From contig JAPFBL010000068.1 in NCBI GenBank assembly GCA_026182355.1, positions 10,143,001-10,207,000 of the forward strand: 64,000 nucleotides of DNA, read 5' to 3'. Positions 35,501 to 47,583 of this stretch are shown piece after piece. Every line of letters begins with the position of its first letter. Positions within the stretch are counted from its first letter, which is position 1. A program made the translations under genes and the position numbers. Source of the DNA: Hermatobates lingyangjiaoensis (Eukaryota > Arthropoda > Insecta > Hemiptera > Hermatobatidae). Below the pieces are notes generated by a model. It was not told where the DNA came from and did not search any database. It saw only the letters and a list, made by a program, of their open reading frames with translations.

Positions 35501-38330
35501 AAAGATTTAAGTATAGCAAATTCTAATAGTTTCTAAAATTACCGTAGAAATTTAAAAAAGAAAGCTACTGGTGAGGAGTGACCGTAGGGATAGCGAAGGA
35601 TAGCAGGATTAGAGTAATAATAACATTTATGAAAGGATACATGCTTTCATGAATTACAACTAATAATATTGTTTTGTAAAAATAAAAAATCTATAAAGCT
35701 AAAACATTAGATAATTAATTAGTCATTAATAGTATCATGTCATGTTCGTGAACTTCCTGGAGAGCGCTATCTTAAAAGAAGGTATGGATGTTAAGTTAAG
35801 TGCAGAGGGTAAGAATGGGTGTTTCGTTACTTCTCCCAGCTGGTAACCTAACGTCTTCTTGCGATACAGTTCACAATATGTGAGAGAACGCCTTATCCCT
35901 CAATTGGGCAATGAGAAACTTCGAAGAGAGGAGAAAGAATAGATATATAATGAAGTCAGGATTTAGTGCCCTAGTAACAGCAATTATTTAATGAATCTCA
36001 CAGTGGTTTATGTAAGTTTTATTCTTGGTTAACTCATTAAATTGTTCAGCAGGATAATAATTAACAAGACAAGTTGAGCAAGCGAAGATACTGAAATCTG
36101 CGTATGGGATGGGAGGAGGGAAAGGTGGGAGAGTTTCTTCACAAGGCGGCCTATGACTGGGATCAGTGGACTCACCGGCTACCAACTGTAGAATGGCGTA
36201 GTAATGTTTTAGTAATATCTAATGCAATAATACCACAGTCTTTTCTAGACGATTACAATTGTATAGGAAGTACAAGAACTACACATGGAGTTAATAACGC
36301 ATGAGTTCCCCAATATGTGAACAATTCAAATTTATAACAAAAATCAAGTCAAAGTTGACACTCTCCTTGGCACATACAGCGTTAATTAATAAGAACAATT
36401 AATTGGCACGCATTCAAATATACCAGACACTGCTGCACACTCCATCAGAAATGCCCAATTCATTTTATTGCAACTAACATTCTAAAACGAAAATTTTAAT
36501 TCTAATCCTTCGCTATATTTTAATTGCATCGACAAATTGACTGACAAATCAAATAAATATTAAGAAAGCTAAGTGAGATAACATTCTTTTAACAAATATT
36601 AACAAAACTTTTAAAAATCGAAAGCTTATAAATTCAAGTTGCATTTATTTTACAAATTTTAACGAATTTTAATTTTTTGAGGACCCAGAGTCCATTTTTG
36701 AAGGTTTTTTTTTATGCTGCCTGTGTGTGTGCGTGTGTAGGTATGGGTATGCTTGTAAGTGTGTAACTATTTTTATTAGTTTCTTTTTTAATGGTTTGAC
36801 ACATATTTTCCATGCTACATTTTTAAACAATTGTAGAATAGTTATTACATATAACATATGTCTATTTACAGTTAAATGTTCATATAAGTATGTAAGCTTG
36901 ATATGACCTTTCTGCAAGATACAAGTATAATTTTCTGAACCATTAATATATTTAAAGAATAATATTTCTTTCCTTAAAAAAAAATTTTTTTTTTCTTTAA
37001 AGCTGGTTACTATCAAGCAGAATGATGATGCAAAAATATGTCCTGAAACGTTTACCAGATTTAGGTGCCCAAGGCTGTGTTAGTGTCGTTGGACAAATCA
37101 CAGTGACATTTGACAGACCTTTATTAGTTAATCTCTAGAGAATAATTTGTATTGGTAAATAACGTTATTTTTGAATAATAATTTTTATATGTTAATATAA
37201 ACACAGAAAATATACCCATCGTAGTTTATTAAAAGGTTGTTCATTTCACCCACTCTTCTAGTCACTCTAGAAACTATCTTTATAAGAGAATTGTATGATA
37301 AGAATTATCTCCATTTATAATATTCAAAGAGGAATTAAAATACTTAAAATAACAGCTATTAGTTGGATCTGGAAATACCCCTCAAATTTCACTAAAAAAA
37401 AAATTGCATTTTCATTATAATTGACAAAATAAATCAAGTAATGATATTTATTTTAAATAGCTTGATCATATGTTTTCTTATAGAAAAGATGAGTGTAGAC
37501 AATTACAGATTATTTAGGAATAAAAAAGGTTAATTACGACTTACGTTTTACAATTCGGCAATAAGATGACAATGTTGCCATAATAATATAGATGCTACGC
37601 AGATTTGGAAGATTCGCATAAAGAATTTGTGACAGAAAATCTTTTAAGATTCTCGGTTGAATAAAATCGTGGATTAATTCCGCGTAAAGAAAAGTTATAG
37701 TTATAGAATGAGGAAGAGGCAGTTATAGTTCCATTTATTGTTATGAATAAATATGTTAATTATATATGAGCCCCTCTGGAAGCGACCAGTTCTCTAGCGA
37801 GTGGCTGGCAGGCTCAACGGCAATGCAGCTCCTGTAACAGCCCCCATCTTGCGTCACCGACACCCACTCTTCAGATTTTCAGCACCAATGACCACGCTAA
37901 TCTCAAATCGGAAACGGTTTCTTTCCTTACCCAACAACCGTTTCCCAAATACAACGTCAACCAGAACTGAATCTTTCTTTTATATTACACCACAATTCTG
38001 AAACTTGAAATAGAATTTATTTATAAATAATTTCTATATACAAAGCATACTTTCACTTTAGAACCAACATATGCTTGTTGGTATAGGATATATATGTCTG
38101 TTTCGGTATTGGATGTCAACGAGGACATATACCAGAAAAGACACTAACGTGCTAACAATATTTGCAGAATAAGACTTATCGTTCATAAAGAGAATAACAG
38201 AGATAGGGCAATTGACCTAATGTTATTAATCTCATCAAGGACTATTGTCCTTTCCTGCACTTTACAACCTTTCAAATACCTCTCTCCTTCCCCCTCCTCT
38301 CGACCCCATACTATGATGTTTCTACATCTT

Positions 38331-38445
38331 GGGTTTTTGAGACCGCTTGTCACGGTTGAAATATCTTAGTATTTTTTTCTATTTCTTATTGTGGTTTGAA
38401 CATTGATTGTTATTTCACGTGTTTATTGTGAAATCTTGTTTTATA
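38331..38445 (+). repeat. Penelope-type tail whose hammerhead core is deleted
   Basis: Sequence aligned with the 53.8 kb tail is present (gggtttttga, stem II GACCG/CGGUU, GAAA at 38358-38361, UCUUAGU). The 10 bases holding CUGANGA are missing at 38340/38341. The tail hairpin TTTCAC/GTGAAA follows at 38413-38433. It cannot cleave. Confidence 0.75.
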
Positions 38446-38838
38446 TATAAATATTGATAAAAGTATCGACCGTAAAATAGAAACAAAATTAAATTTATCA
38501 GGACTCGGTCAGTGCGGTAAATTCAAATTAAATTCTCATTGCCAACGTTTCAGATTTTATTTACAAACATTTTTATAGGCCTACAAAACTGAGGAAATAT
38601 AAGAAATAATTCAATCATTCAAAAATCAAACATATATAAAAAGCGCAATTAGTTAACAAACAAATAAGAAATTACAATAGAAATTTTGACAATAGGTTAG
38701 TGAAAGAACTTACAGAACTATAAAATTTTGAAATATAAAAACTAAGTATTATATTAGAGATTATTTTACAAAGAAAAAAAATTCAAACAAGCAAGACAAT
38801 CAAATTTCACCAGACAATCAGAAAGTCATTAACATTAG

Positions 38839-38971
38839 ACATATAATCTACCGTCATACCTCGTACATTACTGCCGTAGCTGTCGGACCGGTTTCGGGTG
38901 TCACCCATCTTCAACACGAACTCGTGACAGCTACTGCAGTAATGTACGAGGTATGACGGTAGATTATATGT
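38839..38971. repeat. 46-bp inverted repeat with hammerhead-like loop (family 4)
   Basis: Arms at 38839-38884 and 38926-38971 match with one mismatch and contain CGTCATACCTCGTACATTAC. The 41-base loop holds the family 4 hammerhead-like core on the minus strand plus a small side hairpin (CACGA/TCGTG, 38915-38926). It lies 63 bases downstream of the Penelope-like ORF that ends at 39035. Confidence 0.95.
38885..38915 (-). ncRNA. Hammerhead ribozyme-like core, family 4, linked to a Penelope-like element
   Basis: The minus strand reads UUGAAGA (38914-38908; U replaces the usual C3), an extra U, stem II GGGU/ACCC with loop GAC, GAAA (38895-38892), the self-complementary ACCGGU including the last A, C17 (38886), then the strand that enters the 46-bp arm, which would act as an extended stem I. 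The canonical C17 and the perfect palindrome argue for a real ancestor. The C3-to-U change probably cripples cleavage, since C3 pairs with G8 in the active site. Confidence 0.6.
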
Positions 38972-39034
38972 TTAATATTAATAATACTAACCTCTGTGGT
39001 AATGATGAAATGCATGAATTTAATCAGAAAGTCA

Positions 39035-39470
39035 CTAAAACAATTTTGCATCGATCAACAATGTTTGACTTAACACACCCGAATAAATTCTATTTAAATT
39101 TGAAATGTCACTTCTATAATTAACGGATGACTGGTCCTTTCTAATATATAACATTTCCAGAGTTTTCTTGCTCTGTTCATCCATTTCTTTGGCTATTATT
39201 TTTGTTTGATTCAAATCAAAATTATGGCATTCATTAATATTATGTGCTGATATGCATTGGCATTAATTTTCTTTTTTCTTATAGAATATCTGTGGTGGTA
39301 AATTCTTTCCTTCAAAAAACGACTGGTTTCTCCATAGTAACGACTGTAACAAAGTTTATTACCAATTCCATTTATTCATATGTAGTCATTTTTGATCGTT
39401 CAACTTGCACTATACCTCTTGTGCCTCTCTCATTACTCAGATGAAGGGGTTTTGTCATAAAGCTTAGCTA
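39035..39470 (-). pseudogene. Penelope-like element, GIY-YIG endonuclease end (copy 2)
   Basis: Minus-strand reading gives RGTRGIVQVERSKMTTYE, then RYYGETSRFLKERIYHHRYS, then after a frameshift near 39240 AKEMDEQSKKTLEMLYIRKD and NYRSDISNLNRIYSG to a stop at 39035-39037. This is the C-terminal GIY-YIG nuclease of Penelope-like retroelements: the YxGETxRxLxxRxxxHR helix, the NxxxFD region and the conserved KxTLExLYIxK end. The first GIY Tyr region is damaged. The reverse transcriptase part is absent (5' truncation). A hammerhead-like core lies downstream on the same strand. Confidence 0.85.
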
Positions 39471-39924
39471 GCATTTTCGTCAGGACAATATCAACACAAA
39501 ATAAGGTTATCGACTTGAAGTTTAAATAAATAGTGCTAAAAAGGTTGAAAGCGGTAGGAAGCAATTCCTTGATGAAAAGTAGGGATGTGCAGACACAGAC
39601 AGGTTGGAAACCCGTGTCAAGTTACCACTCCCTGCCCCTGGCCTAATAAATCCAAGTGCATTGATCGTTTGTTGCAACTAACACTTGTCTGGAATAGTAG
39701 AAATGCCTTGTTTTTATTTTAATCAAAATTAATAAAGACGTTTCTTTCATTAAAGTAAAATATTTAAATGACGATTACAAAAAGTGAAAATCAAGCCACC
39801 ATTGAAATACTTAATACAGTAGCTGGACCATTGACTCCCGGTAATTTTATTACGGTCATGTCATTTCTAGTATCTTATAGAGGCTATTAAAATAATAATA
39901 AAAAAATAAGAAGAAACTGATTAA

Positions 39925-41050
39925 TCTATATAAATAAAAGAAAGGTTTTATCTGTACATTGCTTAGAACTGACTCATTTCAAGTCATCTTTACGTTTCAT
40001 ACATTAGAGAAACCGAATCAACCCTTAGAAAAATTTCTGTTAGTCGGTTTGTCAGTTTGTCCGCAAAATTTTGTCACAAATAAACTCAGCCAGCATATGA
40101 CATAGCGACCTGAAACTTTGAAAGTAGGTCTCTGTATGTCTAACTTAAAATCTAAGCTTTGAATGGATTGGAAATGCAATGCAGAAGCGAAGTTATGGAC
40201 TTTTAAGTTGTCCTCAGGAAACTTCACAGACATGTTTATTTTGAAAATATACCGGTATAGCAAGTAGGTATTGTTAGTTGATTTCAGTTTCATTTGCATT
40301 TAAGCTCCCAGCAGGAGATAATTGACAACATGTTTAATCTGCCATCTATTCAGAAAAACTGGCTTTGTAAAGGAGCAATTCTCGCCCCTACAAATGAGCA
40401 GGCAGGAAAAATCAATAAGCAAGTTCTTTCGCTATATCAAGCCGAAGAAAGAACTTACAAGTCAGTAAAACCTGTGATTAGTGATGAGGAAGAAGTTCAT
40501 TATCGAAATGAATTTCTTGACCCGGTGACTGTTCTCGGACGAAACTGAAGTGCTCCAAAAATGTGCAAAGGTACACGTCTCCGAATTCGTGCTTTGCACA
40601 GATACGTCATAGAGGCTGATATGATGACTGGGTATGGTACTGGGGAGTCAGTGTTTATACCACGGATACAACTGATACTTAGGAACTGTCCCTTTCAATT
40701 CAAACGGTTGCAATTTCCCATCAGCGTCTATTTCACAATGGCGGTAAATAAGTTACAAGGCCAAACTCTTGTCTACGACAGGAATTGAAGTGAGTGAGAC
40801 TAAATGTTTCTCACATGGTCAACTGTATGTTACTTACTCAAGAGTCAGAGGTTCCAACTCTCTGTTCTGCCATGTACCTGAAGGACAGACAGCTAATGTG
40901 GTGTATACAGAGGCACTTACTTAACACTGTGCTAATAAATATTTTTTTTATCTATTCCATAATTTTTCTATAATATTCTGAAATACCACGTATCATCTCT
41001 GAATTTTTGTAAAATACCTGTCAATGACGTGTACGTCTATTAGCTTGTTA
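39925..41050 (+). mobile_element. Non-autonomous Helitron, copy 2
   Basis: It starts with TC after A (39925) and shares with copy 1 both the leader (gaaaggtttt, then aaattttgtcac..aaactcagc) and the helicase remnant, so it has the same internal-deletion structure. Its 3' end is decayed: the hairpin and CTRR are no longer exact, so the end is approximate. The helicase part is better preserved than in copy 1 and is listed separately. Confidence 0.8.
40294..40925 (+). pseudogene. Helitron Pif1-type helicase C-terminal remnant
   Basis: Frame 1 (40294-40548) reads NWLCKGAILAPTNEQAGKIN, then LYQAEERTYKS and YRNEFLDP. A deletion follows, and the second frame (40561-40788) reads CKGTRLRIRALHRYVIEA, then ESVFIPRIQLI, FKRLQFPI and FTMAVNKLQGQTL. 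A third frame gives SHGQLY and VVYTEAL-like ends. These match the end of Helitron replicative helicases (CNGTRL, FIPRIxL, FKRxQFPxxxxFAMTINKxQGQ, SHGQLYVA). Walker A/B motifs lie in the missing part. At least two frameshifts and a stop make it non-functional. Confidence 0.88.
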
Positions 41051-43505
41051 CTACTATAACATGAGTCACGTTTTTAACAGTGTTCGAGGAAGTGAAAAAA
41101 ATGTGTTTGAAATAAATTATATATACCACCTAAGAACAAAACGAAAATAAATCCAATATAACTGAAATAAATATAAATATAATTATAAATATAAATGCGA
41201 AATAAAACCTTTTTAAGGCCAGGATTAATAATTAATAATAATTAAATAACAATTGACAAGATGAAGAGGACGCCAGGGCCTTATTTATGAAGAGGAAGTC
41301 AAGTGATTCGTTTGATTTCCCACATGGAACATCATAGGCATTCAGAATTAATGAAAGAGAAGATTCCCGGGAAGCACCTGCTTGTTATTTGGTTGGGATA
41401 AATTAAATAAATTTAGTTTTGAAGGGAAGAAACTGTGTTGATGTTTAAAAAAAATGTTATTTACATGGCAAAATTATACATTTTGGATTTATAATAAGTA
41501 GACATTTTCCTATTTATTATTAGTTTCTATTTAATTATATAGAGAAATATAGAGAAATTATATTAAATAAAAATAGAAATACCTATTCGAATTATCTGGA
41601 ATCCATTAATAAATAAGGATTCTGGGTTATAAGTAATATTCCAGACTACAAATTCCATAACATGGAGTACAAATGCGTAAAATTACGAAATCCCTACGTA
41701 GCTGATATTAGAGTATTATGAATAGAGAGTAGTTCTGTCAAGGTGCCAAGGTTGAAAACAAGACATAGTAGTCAGAGAAAGCTCATATGAGTATGCGCTT
41801 TACTCATCGTGAATAAGTTCGTCAAAAATGAATGAAACCTTTCTTTACAGGAAGAAAGAAAAATATGTGAAAAAAAACTTGGTCGCAAACAATTTTTATC
41901 AGTAAAAAACTTTTGAAGCTGGGAAAAAAATATTTAAAAAAATAATTCAGCAAAATAGTCTGATTTGAATATTGCAGGGATTGGGTAGCACGTTTTTCCT
42001 TCAGAGTGTCAATCAAAAACCTTATAACAATACTGGTCATTATAAATTTCCAGTTTGGTGAATCATAAGTACCTGGGAGTTTGAGGCTCTATAATCGTAC
42101 TCGTATTACCACATAAAATTAAACTACTCTATTCGAATAAAAACAAAAACTTTGATGGATGACCATTGATAAAGATGCTTTAAGACAAGAATGGGCAACC
42201 TTTTTATGGCTTGAACAATGTCATTATTTTTTCTTAGATCTCTAAGCGATGTAAAACATCCTTCAAACATGTTTGCTATCATAGCATTTTCCACCAAGTG
42301 GCGGTTACTGTACACTAGACCTAAAAATTACTGGTTAAATTGCGATTCATTCTAATTACATTTAATATGTAACCTGTTTTGGTATTATTGCGCGTACCCT
42401 ACTTCTTCAGCAATATCGCGAGAAATAACAGACTAGCTTGATGCTTTTTAACGTGAAAGCTCTTTCGCTGCATCTCGGGGGCACCAAGCCCTAGCCGAGG
42501 ATCGAGGCAATGTCAGCGTCCGAGATATGCCTGAGGTGGACGCGGAGTTAATAATGTAACCATTAATCTTATATTTAAAACCCATTTATTTATACCGAGC
42601 TTCAAGAAGGAGAATGAAAGATATGAAAGGATATATGTGTTTTAAGCAGCCACCTGGGTCAGAACTATGGGGCACTAACGCAACTAAATGATTTCTAACA
42701 AGAGTCAATTGAGGCACTTTACTAATCCTTTAAAGAAAAATCACAGGACACTTGAAAGACAGAGTGATTAGACAAGCGTTATTCGCAGTTAGCAGCCCAA
42801 TGTGCTAGCCAAGACATAATCTAAGGAAGTTTGTAAATTGACATCTATACTCCGATTTTAATTATTTAGTGTTTTATCACTTAATTAACAGAATTTTTAT
42901 TTTTATAATTTATTTATCTTTATAATACTGTTCCAATATTAAGCCTGGATACTTCATCCGGAAAAGACAGCTCAAGCTAACACCTACTGTGCATAATAAT
43001 TAAAATTCCATAGAGAAGGGCAAAGGCGATGAGAGGAAGGGAGAGAGAGAAGGTAGGGAGCTAAGAAGATATCAAATCTCATTATCTACTTATTACAAAG
43101 AAGAATTAAATGTCCATTGTTGACAAAAATTAAAAGAAATATAATTTATTTAACAAATATATGATGTAATATTCTCTACTGATCTGATTTTACTGATAGA
43201 ACGTACTTTTTAAAATTGTTTAACCTAATATTTTAATTTATTATATTTCACTGGTCTATACTTCTTAATGTAAAATTCGATAACGGAACTCTTAATCCTT
43301 TAGAGGATCTTAAAATCTGCTGATGAAGTTGAAATTTTAATGACACCTACTACCTGTAGTTACGATGTAATCCTAATCACACTTTTTCCCTTTACAACGA
43401 TAATCCTCTGGAAAATATTTTTTCTGTAAAGTGTGAATCCAAATCTTTAAGTGCAATTAAAGTTACACAATAATTACAATGACATTCCAAACAACAACAA
43501 TGTAA

Positions 43506-43539
43506 CTCCAAAACAACCAATTGTGTGGTTGTTTTGGAG
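43506..43539. repeat. Perfect 14-bp hairpin
   Basis: CTCCAAAACAACCA and its exact reverse complement are separated by six bases. No T-run of terminator type follows. It could be a remnant of a miniature inverted-repeat element. Confidence 0.9.
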
Positions 43540-44778
43540 ATAAAAATTCTATCTCTAATCCTGTACAAAATTTATAAAATGTTATCGAAACATACATATT
43601 GTTCAGAGGATGTCAATACTACCTACACGACGGATAGTTAAAAAAAGAAATCTTTTCTGAATTAAAATAAGGCACCATAGTCTTAGTAGCATGATTCTCT
43701 GAAGAATAGCAGAACAATATATGTAAATGTAAATGAAGTCCCATGAACTGACGGAACTATTAATGAAAATTATCTCATATTTAATTTTTAGACCCAGGAA
43801 CATAAATGTTTCCAGTAATTGTCTAATGGGAGTGACTTCCCTCGCCTCTATGGATTATATTTGATGACACATAGATAAGTGACAAGGATTATTAAATTTT
43901 ACGGAAATTGTGTCCACATAAACAATATTTTTGAGATAATTGCTAATAATGAGAAAACAGCACACGTAGTGACTGATTGCACAACCAGTGAATAACAATA
44001 ATATTAAAGATCCAAGGTCGTACCTACCTCTTGCGAACTCTTACTAATTGAAATGGATAATTGATGTCAATATTTCTTGCAGAATCGATAAAAGTGATGT
44101 AACATTAATTCATATATTATCTATGTTTTCTTCTTGCTGAGGTTTAAGTACTGAACGCGGAGTATTTCAAGAGGAAATGACGGTTTAGCAAGAGAAGTAT
44201 TTCTAAAAGCAACTGTTTACACTGACTAGTCGGCAATTAAAGATCACATGCACCTCGAGCCAGTGAGTCACGAGCCTGAATCGGATCTACAAACAAACAT
44301 CACCGGAAACTACTTCTCAACGAAATTTTCCACAGCTCTAAATAAATATTTGGCAACTTCCAGAATAGAGATTGTTCGTCATAGAATCAATTATGAAACT
44401 GAAAACCGATGACCTCATAAATTAACTGTATTATGAAAGTTTGGACACTACTGAGCATGGCTTAGAAGAGGGAGCTGTGATTAGCTGGAGCATTGTTCTG
44501 GGGTTTCAGGGCCAAGAAAGAACCCAAAAAAATGTATAACAAGGAAAGAAGAGAGATTAGTTTGAGTATATATTGATCTCTTTTAATTTACTGTCATCTA
44601 CCTGATCTTCATGTACCTCAGCCATGTCAGCTATAACACTACTGAAGTGAGGGTTCCATATCAGAACTCCATATTTAATGATACCATTGAAAATTGCACC
44701 AAAACAAGATTCCAAATAGGCAAACTTCACACCCTACGAGTACTCCAGGGTTCTAGATATATGGAGAAAGTAGGATGT

Positions 44779-44872
44779 CTAAGGGTCCGTTTATATCAAG
44801 ATATAAGCCAACTAAATTTATCATTGTTACCTTTGATAAGTTCTCTAAGCTTCCACAAAGTATCAATTCCAA
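44779..44872. repeat. Direct repeat, copy 1 of a 94-bp segment
   Basis: It is identical to 45365-45458 except for one base (gataag versus gataaa). The copies are 586 bases apart in the same orientation, inside the reverse-transcriptase relic. Confidence 0.95.
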
Positions 44873-45364
44873 GTCCTTTCAGTAGACTCCCTAGTGTAGA
44901 ATGTGAAGTGGAAAACTTCACCTAGTTTAACACCCAGGAACTTAACTTCACTAGAGAAGGGAACTCGGTGGCCTTTGGAGAAAATTCTGGGCGTACTGCT
45001 TTGGTTGAATTTACCTTTTAGAATAAGAACTCCACATTTATTTACTGAAAGACCATCAAGGCATGTTTCCACCACTTGACAATAACCACCATGACCTGAG
45101 AAGCCTTGTAATATTCAATATTCAGTCAAAATTTCGCAAAAGAGAATTCAACGAGGTTGTCAACAAAGGTTGTATGGTGAAAACAGACCATGGCGACTGC
45201 AGTGGCCGAGACTTCATTAGAAATGTCAACAAAACCGGTTCATCACGTCAGATAGACGATAAGTTGAAGCCAAAACTTCTATGGCAGTAACAATCCTGTT
45301 AGTAAAGTAACTACAAAGTCTCACTCAATTAATTCTCTGATAATTGCCAGTCGCCAAACGTAAT

Positions 45365-45458
45365 CTAAGGGTCCGTTTATATCAAGATATAAGCCAACTA
45401 AATTTATCATTGTTACCTTTGATAAATTCTCTAAGCTTCCACAAAGTATCAATTCCAA
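45365..45458. repeat. Direct repeat, copy 2 of a 94-bp segment
   Basis: Mate of 44779-44872. On the minus strand both encode GIDTLWKLRE-like sequence. Confidence 0.95.
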
Positions 45459-45844
45459 ACTGATAATCAATACAGAGAGTTTCAAACCCATTAGCTATGG
45501 ACTGAGAATCAGTTCCTCCAAGCACTTGGAGGAAAGAAGTCATATGAAGACGCCAGTGAGGGGTCTGTATCACCGCCTATTAACCACAACGGGAACAAAC
45601 AACTTGTCTTAAATTAAAGTAAAACCATAAACCAAGACTAGCACTCGAAAATTTGAAAACTAAAACTAAAATTCCTAATGCACTAAATAAGCTTTCCTTA
45701 TAAACTAATTTCAGCAATAAAATGATGAATATGCTTTCCTTAGAACATAATTTCAACAATGAAAACAAGAAATTCATTAAATCAGAGCAATCATGTAGAA
45801 TATACCAGTACCCACTAGATCAATGAAGTTAAGTAAGTAACTTT

Positions 45845-46015
45845 GGACGAGGTTAAAATTTGTTTAATCGAACGACGTGACGTTGGTCTACCCGGTAGTG
45901 ACGTTAAACCCGGTAATGTAGTTCACTCATGCTGAATGTAAAATGAGTCATACTTTCACCCCTTGTACAGCAAGAGGGGCACAGAGTCACACGTGTGAGC
46001 ACTGGAAAACAAATA
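45845..46015 (+). mobile_element. SINE body fragment
   Basis: The end segment (actttcaccccttgtacagc, then gtgagcactggaaaa) matches 25745-25802, a SINE body copy. No promoter boxes are seen. Confidence 0.45.
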
Positions 46016-47134
46016 CTAAATTCCCGAGGAACTCAGACAACATCTTTTAAGGTCGTTGCTGACCACAGGTGCTCTTGTATCATAACGTGAAAGAACTTTA
46101 ACCAAATCAAATGATGAAAAATAAAGGGTGGTCTATTATATATTAAACCACACTCCACCTTCCAGCACAGCAGAACACTGCATTCGGCATTGCAGGGTCA
46201 ATTGATTTGACAGTCCAATAAACTCTTTAAATAAACAAACAACATGTTGGGAAAGAATATAATAAAATATCCAAAAACAATACCAATTTTTAATAAAAAC
46301 AATGCGTATGTTATGCTCCAAAGGCATTGTATGTATGAAATATTTGTATAATTACTTTTTCCCAAAGAGAGTAAATACTACAAGATCATAATGCACAACT
46401 TCTGAATAGGCAAAAAAGAAAATAATTTCAATTTGTTCTCCAGCTGTATATTCACAATTAGAAGAGCAATAATATTTTAAACTATCTATTAAGAGTTTTG
46501 AAAAGCTCTCAGGTTTATACAGCTGTGACAAGTGTATTACCCGGTAGACCGGGTAATCCATTACATACATTTAATGTAAAAACATTAAAATGTTCTTAAT
46601 ATTTTTGTTGGACTATATATGACAAGTTTTTTGTTGATTCTTGTACCTGAGCCCTGTATTTAAATATAGATGCAACACTAACAAGCTGAAAAAGATAAAA
46701 AAAATTAACATTTAAAAAAATGTGTAATACCGCACATATCAAAATAAGTCATCAAAGAGATTTTATAAAGGATTCGCTGCAAAAATCTTTGTTTGACCAG
46801 AGATCTGAAGAGAGTTTCCTCATCTATCACCAAATTATCGTTAGGAAACAACAAACTTCGACGGATCACTGGTACCAGTTTTTCAGAACGGAGTCATAAT
46901 AGTGTTCAATATCCAACGCTAGTCAGGCATTTTTGCTTTTCAACCCGTTTATTTTATTCACCTGATCCATAGGTTGAAGGACCTATAACTAACTATTTTT
47001 TGTGTAGGTTTGTTAATATCAAGGTTTCAATTCATTAACTGGTTTAACTTTCTTTAAACAGCCTCTGTCCATGAGTACACTCCATGTTTTCAAAGTGTTT
47101 ATGAAATTGTCCTACTCATTTCATTGGATGAGTT

Positions 47135-47583
47135 AATCACTATTTGTAAGCCGCAGTTAATCTTACTCTTCTATCATAATATAAAGACATAAACTGTATA
47201 GAGCTTCCTAACCAACCAATATCTGTTAGAAACATATATTTTTTTAAATGATTTCAATGTATGGTAACAAACATTCAAACTTCTTTATATTTGTGAGATA
47301 TATAGTTGCCTATTTTTTTTATTATTCATAAATTTTTTTAGTGAAGAACTTTTAACAGTGAATCACTATTTGTAAGCCGCAGTTAATCTTACTTTTCTAT
47401 CATAATATAAAGACATAAACTGTATAGAGCTTCCTAACCAACCAATATCTGTTAGAAACATATATTTTTTTAGATGATTTCAATGTATGGTAACAAACAT
47501 TCAAACTTCTTTATATTTGCGAGATATATAGTTGCCTATTTTTTTTATTATTCATAAATTTTTTTAGTGAAGAACTTTTAACA
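47135..47583. repeat. 226-bp tandem duplication
   Basis: 47135-47360 is repeated at 47361-47583 with only a handful of mismatches. It contains CCTAACCAACCAATATCTGT and TGATTTCAATGTATGGTAAC in both units. There are no coding features. The high identity in a decaying intron implies a recent event. Confidence 0.95.

Larger units (their letters stand above)
44600..45575 (-). pseudogene. Decayed non-LTR retrotransposon reverse transcriptase with internal duplication
   Basis: Minus-strand pieces in order: GIDTLWKLREFIKGNNDKFS (45382-45470), LDGLSVNKCGVLILKGKF and EVKFLGVKLGEV (44863-45075), then KYGVLIWNPHFSSVIADM (about 44610-44700). The GLSVNxxKxxxxxFxxKxK and xVKxLGVxL motifs are the end of an R1/Jockey-type reverse transcriptase. 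A 94-base segment occurs twice (44779-44872 and 45365-45458). Many stops are present. Confidence 0.65.

Noticed and set aside
36669..37016. 115-codon minus-strand ORF
   Set aside because: Lys/Phe-rich low-complexity translation of poly-A/T and GT repeats.
42180..42310. Possible hAT terminus (aatgggcaacctttttatgg)
   Set aside because: Only one end is suggestive; no partner repeat or 8-base duplication was found.
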